64,000 nt of DNA, from contig OY756970.1 of assembly GCA_963580455.1 (NCBI GenBank), forward strand, positions 12,896,001-12,960,000, in the 5' to 3' direction. Shown piece after piece: positions 46,742-58,307 of the stretch (position 1 is its first letter; the number at the start of each line of letters is the position of its first letter). Under the pieces are notes generated by a model, which worked only from the letters and a program-made list of their open reading frames with translations, had not been told where the DNA came from and searched no databases. Both the position numbers and the translations under genes were made by a program. Source of the stretch: Euonymus europaeus (lineage: Eukaryota; Streptophyta; Magnoliopsida; Celastrales; Celastraceae).

Positions 46742-48019
46742 ATGGCAAAACGAAAGCAAGGGGCTGCGAGTACCTCATCAATGGCAAAGGGCAAAGCTGT
46801 GAAGGAGACACCACCAGCAAAGAAAATCAAGAAACCCACTAGCGTTTCTAGGTTTCTCTCTAAAGACACACAGGCTTGTTTTGATGCCTACTTTGCTGAT
46901 AGAGCCTTGAATACAGAGAGGAATTTCAAGTTTGAGTCTCTGGAGGATCCAGATTTGGACCATGTATTTCTGTCTCGGGCTTGGACTCCACTTGCGTCTT
47001 TGACTGGTATGGCATCTATTTCTCTGATTAGAGAGTTTTATGCCAATCTGAATGCGTTAGAGGCTGGCGATGGGGATAAAACCACTTGTTTTGTTAGGGG
47101 TGTTAGTTTTGATTTTTCTATTGACAAGTTAAGCGAAGTGCTTGGGATACCCAGAGTTACTGAACCCGAATTTGATGTTTTTAATCTCCCTTACCATCCA
47201 TCACTCACTGATTTGCATGTTTACCTGCGGAAGGATGGGGGAGGATTGTTTGGGGCTAAAGGGGCTAATCTTCCTCATCGGTTTCTTAGACCCAGTCATA
47301 AGATGCTCCATCTATTCATTTGTTCTACTATTTTGCCTACTGAGCACCATGGGGATTTGACTGAGCGATTCTGTCTGTTGCTCCATGCTATCTTGTCTGG
47401 TAAAACCATTTGTCTACCCTCTTTGATTTTTAAACATATTTTGTATGTCAAGGAGCATCAAGCTCGCAAGACTATCAAACTGCCCTATGGAGTCATTCTT
47501 TCTAAATATTTACAATCTGAGGGTGTGGTTTTGCCTCCAGATTTGATCCCATTAAGGCCTCCTATTTCTTTCAGAACTGTGCAGCGTAGTACCTATCTAT
47601 CTCCACCTGTTCATCCTGCTGTTACAGTTGCTGACACTGTTTCACCTAGTCCTCCTCTGGTGCAACCTACTTCAGCACCTCCTGCTGTGTCTCCTATCGC
47701 CTCTGCCTCCTCTTCTGAGTTAACTGCCTTAGTGCAGGGTTTATCCCGGCAGGTTACTTCGCTTACTGAGCAGGTTACTTCCCTACATACTACTTTGGAT
47801 GGTTTTCAGCTTGCAGTTCTTCCAGCTCTACAGAGTTTGACTTCAGCTCGTGTTGAGTTAGCATCTGCTGTGGACTACATTGCATCCAAGGTGGATCATA
47901 GTTTTAATATGCACAACATTTCATTGTCTGATCTGCAGGATCGCCTCATTGCTCTCAAGTGCAATCAGGATGAAGCTACTGATATTCTTCAGTTGATTCG
48001 CAAGCGTGCTCATCTGTGA
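46742..48019 (+). CDS. SIRE 3' ORF, env-like / putative plant transposon protein
   Basis: An intact 425-residue frame starting MAKRKQGAASTSSM, basic at the N-terminus with a KKIKKP cluster. It has a globular part (about residues 45-260) of the kind labelled putative plant transposon protein, then a Pro/Ser-rich linker (about 270-330) and a C-terminal coiled coil (LTALVQGLSRQVTSLTEQV, about 328-346). Such ORFs have been called env-like in SIRE by position. I see no clear signal peptide or transmembrane helix, so a membrane role is not supported by this sequence. It shares architecture with the Athila-like ORF at 190-1215. It is the only undamaged retrotransposon ORF here besides gag. Confidence 0.8.
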   Translation: MAKRKQGAASTSSMAKGKAVKETPPAKKIKKPTSVSRFLSKDTQACFDAYFADRALNTERNFKFESLEDPDLDHVFLSRAWTPLASLTGMASISLIREFYANLNALEAGDGDKTTCFVRGVSFDFSIDKLSEVLGIPRVTEPEFDVFNLPYHPSLTDLHVYLRKDGGGLFGAKGANLPHRFLRPSHKMLHLFICSTILPTEHHGDLTERFCLLLHAILSGKTICLPSLIFKHILYVKEHQARKTIKLPYGVILSKYLQSEGVVLPPDLIPLRPPISFRTVQRSTYLSPPVHPAVTVADTVSPSPPLVQPTSAPPAVSPIASASSSELTALVQGLSRQVTSLTEQVTSLHTTLDGFQLAVLPALQSLTSARVELASAVDYIASKVDHSFNMHNISLSDLQDRLIALKCNQDEATDILQLIRKRAHL

Positions 48020-48327
48020 CATATTGTGGGACAAAACAGGGGGAGTAGAGTAGCCAGTTTAGGGAGAGTTTTGAAGGAGTTTTTGAACTTAGCTGTTTAG
48101 GGGGAGCATTGACATTAACATTTATGTTCGGATTTTCGTTCTGGTTTATTTGGTTGTAGTTGGTACTTTGGTTGTTTTACTTGGTATCTTGTTCTGTTTA
48201 TGATGTTTATGCTTGCTCCTTCCATATTTTGATGTATGTATGATTCTTTGGCTATTGGTCACCTGATTAACATTGTAGGTTTTAAATCCAGATGGTGTTT
48301 TGATCCCCCAATTGTCAAGGGGGAGTT
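48020..48327 (+). other. SIRE 3' untranslated region and polypurine tract
   Basis: Two GGGGGAG-type purine runs are present (near 48040 and 48100), and the actual polypurine tract AAGGGGGAG is at 48317-48325, just before the 3' LTR. Confidence 0.65.
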
Positions 48328-49257
48328 TGTTGGTCTATATTTGATACAGGTATGACAATTGGGTGATGCTGAGCAGTGTTGTAAGTTACTCCGGTATGTG
48401 GAGTAAGTTACTTCGCAGGTATGTTAATTGGAAGATACAGCGCAGTGAAGTAAGTTACTCCGGTGTGTGGAGTAAGTTACTTCATCTGCACGGGCTTAAA
48501 GATTTTAACACATGGGCTTTTTATTTTACTGACGTGCAGTGTTTTATTGTTCATGAAAAGTCTTATATAGATAAGATAGGAAGTCTATTCATGTATGGAT
48601 ACCATATAAGAGTCATATTGTGAGTTAAACATATAACTAACATAGATAATCCTTGATTATTATGTTATTATCAAATTCCAGTTGTGGATATATGATTGAT
48701 CTCTCCAGGTGACAGAATGATTAGAGTTCTGGTGGAAGAAGGTGTCTTCGTTAACAAGACAAGCTGGACATATATGTATTCCACACACGTGAAGTTGAAT
48801 GACACGAAAATTATCTTGGAGAAAGCTTGAGCGTTGTGTTAGGGTTTGGAGAAACAAATCACTTCCTTTTCATATGTGTTCGTGAGTGTTTTATTTGAGT
48901 GATTTGTAGCGAGGACATTTGTGTTGAGATTAATATTTGAGAGTTTCTTATGTGGTACTCTTGAGGGATTCGAGAGTAGTCTCTACCTTGGTTAGGTTGA
49001 GAAGAGGTTGAAGCAATTTGCTGAATAGGAGCTATGAGCAAGGTCTTTAGTTCAAAGATTAGGTTGTAACTCTTGATTCGTTTTAGTGAATTGTTCCTCA
49101 AGGTTAGTCGCTTATAGACTCGAGGTTTTTCCCACGTTGGGTTTTCCTCGTTAAAATCTTGGTGTCGTTCTTTTTATATTTTCCATTATTTATTTTCCGT
49201 ATTTTTTTGTTTCCATTATTCGTTGACTAACGTTCTTGGTGAGTGCAACGACTTTCA
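48328..49257 (+). repeat. 3' LTR of SIRE element
   Basis: 930 bp, about 99 percent identical to the 5' LTR, followed by the AAAAC target duplication. Confidence 0.95.
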
Positions 49258-50920
49258 AAAACTAAATTAAGAAACTTTCCATTAAAAACCAAAAAGAAAA
49301 AAAAGAAAAAAGAGTTACCATTAGTAAGCCATGAATAATATCCCTATGGAGCTCTCCCTCACTTTTCCTTACTAGTCTCGTATCATCGGGAGTAAGAATA
49401 GATGCTAATGAAACTGTGTAAGCCACGACATACCTCTCCTAGGTGCACTTCATAGGGATCCCTTATTTGAGTTCGAGTTTGATAATAAAAAGAGGAGAAC
49501 TCAAGCTTGATAGAGAAATAGTCGATGAAGATCGAGTTTGACGGGGTTTATTGTCAACTGTCAATCTTATCAAATCTATAAAATTATACGTCTTTCGAAT
49601 GGAAGAGGCAGGAACCCTTTTTTGGGCACTAACAACAACTATGGCCAGCTGTTCCTTAAGGTGCAATTTGAGAGTCATAGGAACAAGAGGACGACGCGAA
49701 GGGGGATTAGAATGAGTTTTGCTCCTTGTTGATTCAGAGCCTCCTTGTGGGGCTAGAGATTGTTGAGCCCATGTGCTATGAAGTTTTGGAATTTTCATTT
49801 CAGTTGATGGCAAAGAAATGTTTGACGTAAAAAAGGGATTACATAATCAATTCACAATTGACAAATGTAGGAATGTTTCAAACCTGTGCAAGGTGTGACT
49901 TCAAGACCGTTTGGATGTTCAAAAATAAAATGGTCAGAGGAAAGTTGTCATAACCTGAATTCATCAAGTGGCAGAGAATTTCTTTTTAGTAAGGCCTCTG
50001 AGAGTTCGAAATTTTTAGGAAGCTTGAAATCTTTTGGTCTCGGATGGCCTTCTTTTAAGCTCCTTACAATGGATGGATTCTTGTTAGGTTCCCAACAAAC
50101 AGTAGGATGATATCAATAGATAAACGAAGCAGCTCAGCCAATGTCCTAGTACATCCGGGACTGATCAATGTTGTTAAGTGTCTCAAGAAAATTGGGTTTT
50201 TTCCATTTCTTCACGATCTTACTATCAGAAGTTTTTGCTGCGAAAAGAAGTAAGAACATAAAAGTTAAAGAAAATTTAGAGTATAGGAAATATCAAGAAA
50301 GGGTCGATACCAAGCATACACAAAAAAGAAATTTCTTTTTGCAAAAATCCTACCCAAAGTCAAAACAGGAGAACGCCTGACCATGTACACTTGATATGAT
50401 TCATCCTTTTTTGCTGAAAATTCTCACCCTAAACCTCTTATAAGCACGTAACTACCTTCTGACCCTTAGAAGAGGACAACAGACAGTATATCACAGGCTC
50501 AATGTTAGGCCGAGCTTGAACATGGTATTTTTCATCCCCAAAACCCGGGCTTTTGCAAAGAGAGTATGGAGACTCAAACTCTCAAGGGTGCATTAAAACC
50601 CTTAAGAACCTATAGAGAATGTCTAGACCACATTGAACTCGAATGAAAATTTTCCCCCACACATGTTCAAGAGTGATTTGAAAGTGGTCAAGCACGAGTT
50701 TCACAAAATTCAAAAGGGGAAACTTGATTCCACCAAGTGCGACGCCTACCAGGGGGACCAAAACCCGCTCTAGATCCAGATGTCATTCCTTGGTATCCAA
50801 TACAACCTCCATTCCTAGAGGAAATGTAAATCTTTTTAGAAAGACGCTCAGGGTTGTTGACTTGAAGAATCGTGATTCACGATCAAAGGGAATGCTAGAC
50901 ATAAAGAATAGAATACAATA
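49258..50920 (-). pseudogene. Antisense ORF of the Tat element, N-terminal part
   Basis: Reading the minus strand from about 50900, several frames carry coherent protein. FPLLNFVKLVLDHFQITLEHV and ILYRFLRV (about 50730-50590) fit the start of the plant 'putative gypsy type transposon' domain. Next is HPRPKDFKLPKNFELSEALL with a Phe/Glu-rich continuation (about 50060-49900), then MPSTEMKIPK...RPLVPMTLKLH (49813-49463) and AYTVSLASILTPDDTRLV towards 49300. The frame is cut by the SIRE element at 49258 and resumes at 39547. Stops and frame changes show it is decayed. Confidence 0.5.
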
Positions 50921-53007
50921 AAAATTGTTAGAAAGGAAAAAGATGAAATAACCAGAAAGGCTCGAGTCACAGTAAGGAAGTGTTCTCGATTAGTAGAGAG
51001 ATAAAGTGTAAGGACTTATGTACATGGGGAAAAGCAAAGGTCACATCAATCCAAATCAGTGAAAGTTGTGACATAATTAATTATCAATTTGTATATGACA
51101 CATCATGGTAATAAACCAGGCAAAAAAATGTTCTAGTGCATTTAACCGATGGGATACACACAATACTCTTCAACGATGGCCAAAAATGACATAACCACTT
51201 GTGCTGGATAGGAGGGGAGCTCACCACAAGAGTTAATGACATAGAGTCAACTCAATCTACATTTTTCTTATAAACAATCCGAATGTAATTAATGTCGAGA
51301 GCTTCGACCTATGAAGAACAGGAGAAGAAAATAAATTGAGAGCAGCTTGGTACATAATTAGTATTCTCTAACCTATCTCCATAATAGATTCAAGCAATAA
51401 CATAACAACACCCTTGGCGATGGTTGTACAGATGATATATAGGTCGTGTTTGGGAACAGTAGTCTAGCTAGGAGTTTTCATCATCAAAATTCAAGAAATG
51501 AATGAACTTCAAGCCACAACAATCCCAACTATATAGAAAAGCTAGGAAATAAGATCGATAAAAAAATGAAAGCCGAGGACCCGTACTTTCATTCATTTTG
51601 GAATGAGCCAGATAATTTGTGTGTTCATGATTGCGAACTCAATCCTACAGCTGCAAGAAGCAGAATCTAAAATCGATAAGATTTTTGCAAATCCTGATCA
51701 TGCAAACACATGAACCCTACCATAAGTACAACATCAACAATAGACCATTCAAGAAGAAAGGGTTAATGCAAACTTTAAACCTTCCACATGAACTCAGATA
51801 AGGTTTTATAGTTGGTAGGATCGTGATTGCAAACATCTACCTCAAAAGTAGCTACCCGTAGACTTTTGAGAGGAGGCAATATTTGCAAATCAAGACCATG
51901 CTAGCAATAAAGTCTCAACCAAAAATTTGCAAGATATGAATCAAGGTCGATTGAAGGCGGACACCAAATAGTTTTCATGGCTGTAATCGAAAATATTAAG
52001 CTAGGAATCACTGTTTGCGGACTCTTAGAAGAAGATATTTACAAACCATGACCATGCAAAAAATTTAGTCATGCCTGAGGAATAGTTTGAAAATCCAAGG
52101 CAAAAATCCCACTTATATAGAGCTTTTGGAGATGCTAAAGTGCCAAGGGTCTTACCTAATTAAAGTACATCGAGAATGAATAAGTTGGAATAATGGACAA
52201 GGAATAATAAAGTCCAATTCATTAATTAGGGGTACAGAAAATCCAGAAGCTACATAAATAAGGGTGAAAGTTCAAAGACTTTTTTGCCACAACATTCATC
52301 AGGTCAACTAAAGAAAGGCTCAAAATAATAGCCACAGACTCGAGCGTTAGAAGAGCAGTAGATCCTCCGTCTGAGAAGCCCATCGAACTAGAGAAGCACA
52401 GCTGCTCCTCCGCCCGAGAAGCCCATCGAACCAGCTGCACCTCCTCCGCCAAGCTGCACCTACTCCAGTGAAGGCCATCCAGAGGTTTTTATTTTTCCTT
52501 TTCCTAGTTGTTTATTGAGAGAGAACAAATGAGAGTATTTCCTAAGGTTAATTAGGGAGAGGATTGTGTTTTCTGATTTTAACTGAATAAAATTTCAGGT
52601 AATTGCAACTCATCAACTAATTTGAAGTTTTTGGACAAATTTGACAGAAATTTTGATGCTGAAGGAGCTTGGTTGATACTCGGTAATTCTTTGGTCTGAA
52701 TTGCCATGATTTGTTCCTATTTCAGTTTGGGCATTACAGTTTGCTACTTAAATTGCCATGATTTTTCACTGCTGTTCTTGGGGGCAATTTTTACTAATGT
52801 CTGTTATCAAATTAGTTTTTTAAGGTGACTCTATATTTAGATTGTTCATTGTTCTTGTGTATGGTAGTGTAATTATTTGATACAACATGTGAGTTTTCTT
52901 AAAAAGAAATGTGTTTTCATCATTGTCTTGGTGTTAGGTTATCTTACAATTAATTTTGATTTAGGTTTTGAATTGCTGCATTGTTAAGTTGTCAACCAAG
53001 TCTTCAA
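50921..53007. other. Unassigned region between Tat remnant and FAR1-like pseudogene
   Basis: No 3' LTR matching 33987-34661 could be found here. 50921-52200 is AT-rich with no supportable frame. About 52480-53007 probably holds the 5' leader of the FAR1-like pseudogene. Confidence 0.4.
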
Positions 53008-54728
53008 ATGGCCCACAGCTCTTCTTCGTTAAATGATTTATCATATATTCCTCAAGTAATGGTTGAAAAGGTGCCGAAAATTGGGCAAGAATTTGAGACA
53101 CTGGATGAATCACACACATTTTATAATGAATATGCAAGGGAGGTTGGTTTTGGTATTCGAATGTCATCAACTAATCTAAACAAGAATAATGAAATCATTC
53201 GGAAGGAATTTGTGTGCTATAAAGAGGGGACTAGATGGCAAGGGAATTTAAAGTTGAAGAAGAGTAAGAGACGTGGGACAACTAGAGAGGGTTGCAAGGC
53301 TAGAATGGTTGTTATACGGTCAAGTTCAACTCTTGGTTTCATTGTTTCTATTTTTTTAGGCCCACAATCATCTGCTCACAACACCTAGAAAAGTACATTT
53401 GCTTAGATCTCACTACTCAATGTCAAATGCTAAGAAGTATTTGACACAACAATTTTGTGCTGCAAATCTACCAATTCATCAGCAAATTAGCATTCTAGAG
53501 TTAGAAGCAGGGGGTATTGAAAACATTGGATGCATAGAGAAGGATTTTTATAATGCTCGACGTGATGAGGTGAAATTATTTGCTGGACATGATGCCCAAA
53601 TGCTATATGAGTATTTTGAAGCTAAAAAGGAAAAAAATTTAGAATTTTATTTCTCAATCAATATGGATTCGGAAAACAGGATGACAAATTGTTTTTGGAT
53701 TGATGTAAAGTGTAGAAGAGCATACCATGATTTTGGAGTGTAGTAGTGTTTGATACTACGTACAATACGAATCGTTATGGCATGATTTTCGCACCATTCG
53801 TAGGAGTTAATCATCATTCTCAAACTATTCTCTTCACTTGTGCATTCCTAAGTGATGAAACAACAGACTCTTTTAAGTGGCTTCTAAATCAGTTTTTAGT
53901 TGCTATGCCATTTGGGTCACCTAAAATGATCATTACTGATCAAGATCCTGCAATGACTAAAGTCATAGCTAAAGTATTGCCGGAGACTGTACATAGATTT
54001 TTTATGTGGCACATTTTGATGAAATTTTCAGAGAAACTTGATACTATGAAGTGGAGAGATTATTACCAAGAATTTCATCAATCTATATGGAATTTCGAGA
54101 CTCGAGAGGAGTTTGATTTTCAATGGAATGAAGTTGTTGAGCTAAGTGGGTTAGGTGCAAATGAGTGGTTGAAAGCATTATATGACCTTCGATCAATGTG
54201 GATTCCTGCATATTTTAATGAAACATTCTCTGCGGGTATGTTAATGTATCTTACTTTTAAATATTTCAATTCTTTCATTTCATAGTTTTACATAATCATT
54301 AAATATAATTTGTGTGAACCTTTGTAAGTATGTCAAGTAGTCAGAGAGCGGAAAGTTGCCACGCATTCTTCAAGTCGTATGTGTCGAAGAAAAATACATT
54401 AATGGACTTTGTTGTGAGGTTTATTAGAGCGCTAAAGTGGCAAAGACACCAACAACTTGTCTTGGATCACAAGGACATCAATGAACAACCTATCTTGAAG
54501 ACTATGTTCGGTATTGAGAAGTCAATGGCAAAGTTGTACACGTAGACCATGTTTTATAAAATTCAAGATGAGTTATTTTAGAGCATGGCTTACATGGCGA
54601 CATTTGACTCAACAGTAGACAACTTCTGCTACTATTTAGTCAAGCATCTTGAGGGGAGTCAGAGGGGTCCAAGAAAAGTTATTGAGGATAAGACATGAGG
54701 TCATATGAGTTGTAGCTGTAAGAAATTT
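53008..54728 (+). pseudogene. FAR1-related (FRS-type) transposase-derived protein, truncated
   Basis: ATG at 53008 (MAHSSSSLNDLSY). An N-terminal FAR1 DNA-binding domain (FETLDESHTFYNEYAREVGF...EFVCYKEG) is followed by a MULE transposase domain with VFDTTYNTNRYG and IITDQDPAM, then MWHILMKF (the usual Cys before MWHI is Phe), RAESCHAFF and the start of a SWIM finger, SCSCKKF, at about 54708-54728. A GT-AG intron fits 54236-54328. Breaks: a T7-run frameshift at 53351-53357 with an adjoining stop, a one-base deletion near 53738-53745, and TAG stops at 54543 and about 54582. The SWIM finger is cut at 54728 by gypsy sequence. It could be an old host gene or a transposon relic. Confidence 0.75.
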
Positions 54729-57700
54729 CAACCAGGGAGGACAGCATCGGCCTCAGATACCGGGGGTACCACCTCCAACTCTTCCTTCCACTGTTCCGTC
54801 GGGAGGGAGAGGGCGAGGTGGAGGCAGACGGTCTCAGCAGCAGCAGTATGCACTGACGGATGGACGTGTCTTTGCTATGGGACATCAGGAAGCACAAGAG
54901 CATCCTAACTTCATTGGAGGTACATTTTTGATTTTGAATTGTTGGGCAAGAGTCTTATTTGATTCTGGAGCGACCTCATCATTTATTACTAGTTCAACGC
55001 ACTAGCGGTGGAGATTTTGCCGATTAGGAGAATGTTTACGGTGTCCTCACCATTTGGGCACTTTACCACATTGGAGGGAGTAGTGTTCGGTTGTGAGTGT
55101 CGGTTTGGAGAAATATCTCTACAAGCTGATTTATATGTGTTAGACTTCAAGGACTTCGATGTGATACTCAGAGTGGATTGGTTGACAAAGCACCAAGGAG
55201 TGCTTGACTTTTGGCAAAGGAGGATTACTCTTAGAGTACCGGAGGGTGGAGTGATTCACTTACAGGGATCGAAGGGGATGCCATGTCCTCATTTCATGGA
55301 TAACCCTTCGTATCAGGATTGTAGAGTCGCAAGTTTGGTGACTTCGGCTCCTAAGGGAGATGTAGTTACTATGATTCGGGTAGTGGAAGAGTTTATGGAT
55401 GTATTTTCGAAAGAGTTTCCGGGATTACCTCTGAAGAGGGAGATTGACTTTGCTATTGAGTTGCATCCGAATGTCAAGCCGATTTCGATTCCGCCATATC
55501 GGATGGCTCCAGCAGAGTTGAAGGAATTGAGTTCTCAATTAGAGGAGTTGCTAGACTTGGGATTCATTAGACCGAGTGTGTCCCCGTGGGGAGCACCAGT
55601 GTTGTTCGTCAAGAAGAAAGACGGAAGTTTGAGGATGTGTATTGATTATAGGCAGTTGAATAAGGTTACAATGAGGAATAAGTATCCGTTGCCTAGGATC
55701 AATGATTTGTTTGACCAATTGAGAGGTGCTAGGCACTTCTCTAAGATGGACTTGAGGTCGGGTTATCATCAGTTGATGATTAAGGAAGAGGATATCCAGA
55801 AAATAGCGTTTAGAACTCGTTATGGGCATTATGAGTTCCTTGTGATGCCATTTGGGTTGACAAATGCCCCGGCGGTATTCATGGACCTAATGCAAAGGGT
55901 TCTTCGACCGTTTTTGGACAAGTTTGTAGTTGTGTTTATTGATGATATATTGATTTATTCTCCTACGGAGGAGGAGCATGAGGAACACTTGAGGGTAGTG
56001 TTACAGACATTGAGGGAGAATCAACTGTATGCTAAATTGAGTAAGTGTGAATTTTGGGCCACAGAGGTGAAGTTCCTAGGCCATGTGATCACTCAAGAAG
56101 GCATAGCGGTTGACTACTCCAAAGTTGAGTCAGTTTTGAATTGGGAGAGACCGAAGAATGTGACTGAGATCCGAAGTTTCCTAGGGTTGGCAGGTTACTA
56201 TCGGAGGTTTATTGAGGACTTCTCAAGAGTTGCTTCACCGATGACGCAGCTCACGAAGAAGGGTACACCGTTTGTGTGGACTGATGAGTGCGAGGCCGCA
56301 TTTGAGGAGTTGAAGAAGAGGTTGACAACACCTCCAGTGTTAGTGGTTCCGGAAAGGAATATAGGCTACCAGGTGTATTGCGATGCGTCTGGAGTTGGTT
56401 TAGGTTGTGTGTTGATACAACGGGGCCGAGTGATAGAATATGGTTCAAGGTTGCTCAAAACACATGAGAAAAATTATCCGGTGCACGATTTGGAGTTAGC
56501 GGCAGTGGTGTTTGCGCTTAAACAATGGAGGTACTACCTTTACGGGGAGAGATTTGAGGTGTTTTCGGATCACAAGAGCCTCAAGTATCTATTCACCCAA
56601 AGAGAGTTGAACTTGCGTCAGAGGAGGTGGATGGAATACTTGGAGGACTTCGACTTCGATTTGCAATACCATCCTGGTAAGGCAAATGTAGTCGCGGATG
56701 CGTTGAGTAGGAAGAAGAAGATTTCTAGCCTATTCATGCATGAGTGGGGAATTGTGGAGGCAATCAATGAGTTTGGATTGGAGTTGAGGAGTCAAGAGGA
56801 AAAGACCTATTTGTGTTCTATAACTTCGAGACCTATAATGGTTCAGAAGGTTATAGATGCACAGAATGGGGATCATACATTTGATGTAATTAATGAAAGT
56901 CTTGGATGGGTTCGAGGGAATGATGGTGGAGTACGATATGCGGGAAGGTTAGTGGTTCCCGAAGATGATGAGTTGAGACAAAAGATTCTAAAAGAATCAC
57001 ATAATTCTTGGTTTTCCATGCATCCAGGGGGTACGAAGATGTACAGAGATTTGAGGCAGAGTTTCTGGTGGAAGGGCATGAAAGGCGATGTTGCTAGATT
57101 TGTGACGAAGTGTCTTACTTGTCAACAAGTGAAGGCAGAGCATCAGAGACCAGCTGGATTGTTGCAACTCTTATCGGTAGCACAATGGAAGTGGGAGAAG
57201 ATCACGATGGACTTTGTGACGGCGTTGCCAATGACTCAGAGACAGCATTACACGGTTTGGGTGATAGTGGACAGATTGACCAAGTCTGTACACTTCTTAC
57301 CCATGAACAAGACGGATTCGTTGGAGACCTTGAGTACTATGTATGTCAAGGAGATTGTGAGACTTCACGGAATTCCATTGTCTATTGTGTCGGATCGAGA
57401 CCCGCGGTTCACAGGTAGATTCTGGAGTAGTTTGCAGGAGGCATTGGGGACGAAGTTGGATTTCTCTACAGCTTATCACCCTCAGAGTGATGGGCAGAGT
57501 GAGAGAACCATACAGGTTTTGGAGGATATGCTACGGGCATGTGTAGTGGATTTTGGAGGAAGTTGGGATCGGTACTTACATTTGGCGGAGTTTGTGTATA
57601 ACAACTCTTTCCAAAGTAGTATCGGGATGGCACCTTACGAGGCGCTCTACGGGAGGCCTTGTAGGTCGCCTTTGTGTTGGGCGGAGGTTGGTGAGAAAGT

Positions 57701-58307
57701 TGTTTCAGGACCAGAGATGGTCAAAGAAGCTCGAGAGAGAGTTGATGAGATCCGGAAGCGGTTGATCACCGCGCAGAGCCGACAAAAATCTTATGCTGAC
57801 CGGAGGAGGAGACCTTTGGAGTTCGCTATAGGCGATAAGGTTTTCTTGAAGGTTAGTCCGAGACGGGGAGTCCAGAGATATAGCAAGCATGGGAAGTTGG
57901 CACCGAGATTTGTGGGGCCATTTGAGATTTTGGATACAGTTGGACCGGTGGCGTACCGTTTGGCACTTCCACCGAAGCTTGAGAAGGTTCACAACATATT
58001 CCATGTATCAATGCTTCGAAAATATGAGCCGGATCCGTCGCATGTGATAGATTGGACTACGTTGGAAGTTGAGGAAGATGGAAGTTACACTCTACAACCG
58101 GTGAAGATTCTAGACCGACAGAACAAGGTCACGAGGTCGAGTGTGATTCCATTAGTAAAGGTGATGTGGATGTACCACGGAGTTGAAGAAGCAACTTGGC
58201 AGTTGGAGTCTCGAATGAAGGAAATGTACCCGGAATTGTTCGGTGATTCAGGTACGCGTGTATTTAAATTTCGGGACGAAATTCTTTTTAAGGGGGGAAG
58301 GATGTGA
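54729..58307 (+). pseudogene. Tekay/Del-type chromovirus pol, 5' truncated
   Basis: Begins abruptly inside a gag/protease linker: a GRGRGGGRR tract, then VLFDSGATSSFI, the intact protease motif, near 54953-54988. A one-base frame change near 54995 precedes a 1,099-residue open frame (55008-58307). That frame has RT with FIDDILIYS (about 55936-55962), RNase H ([31 protein letters not shown]), a zinc-binding and core integrase ([30 protein letters not shown], catalytic D, D, E present) and a C-terminal chromodomain-like end ([19 protein letters not shown]). Most of pol looks functional, but gag, the 5' LTR and the primer site are gone, so the copy cannot transpose alone. Confidence 0.9.
58290..58302 (+). 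other. Polypurine tract of the Tekay element
   Basis: AAGGGGGGAAGGA lies directly before TGTGAAACCCCGACC, the typical Tekay 3' LTR junction. The pol stop codon lies inside the LTR start. Confidence 0.85.

Larger units (their letters stand above)
39548..49257 (+). mobile_element. Complete SIRE-type Copia retrotransposon, young, with AAAAC target duplication
   Basis: LTRs at 39548-40477 and 48328-49257 are both 930 bp and differ at about eight positions (about 0.9 percent). The 5-bp duplication AAAAC is at 39543-39547 and 49258-49262. The primer site is at 40480-40491 and the purine tract at 48317-48325. Gag-pol is followed by a separate env-like ORF, the hallmark of SIRE/Maximus. It is the youngest insertion in the window and lies inside the Tat antisense ORF. 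Confidence 0.95.

Noticed and set aside
50921..52440. 3' LTR of the Tat element
   Set aside because: No stretch resembles the candidate 5' LTR at 33987-34661 by eye, so the LTR is missing, diverged or wrongly placed.
53008..54728. Functional FAR1-related host gene
   Set aside because: Two frame changes, stops and loss of the SWIM half make it non-functional as read, although the intron and domain order are normal.
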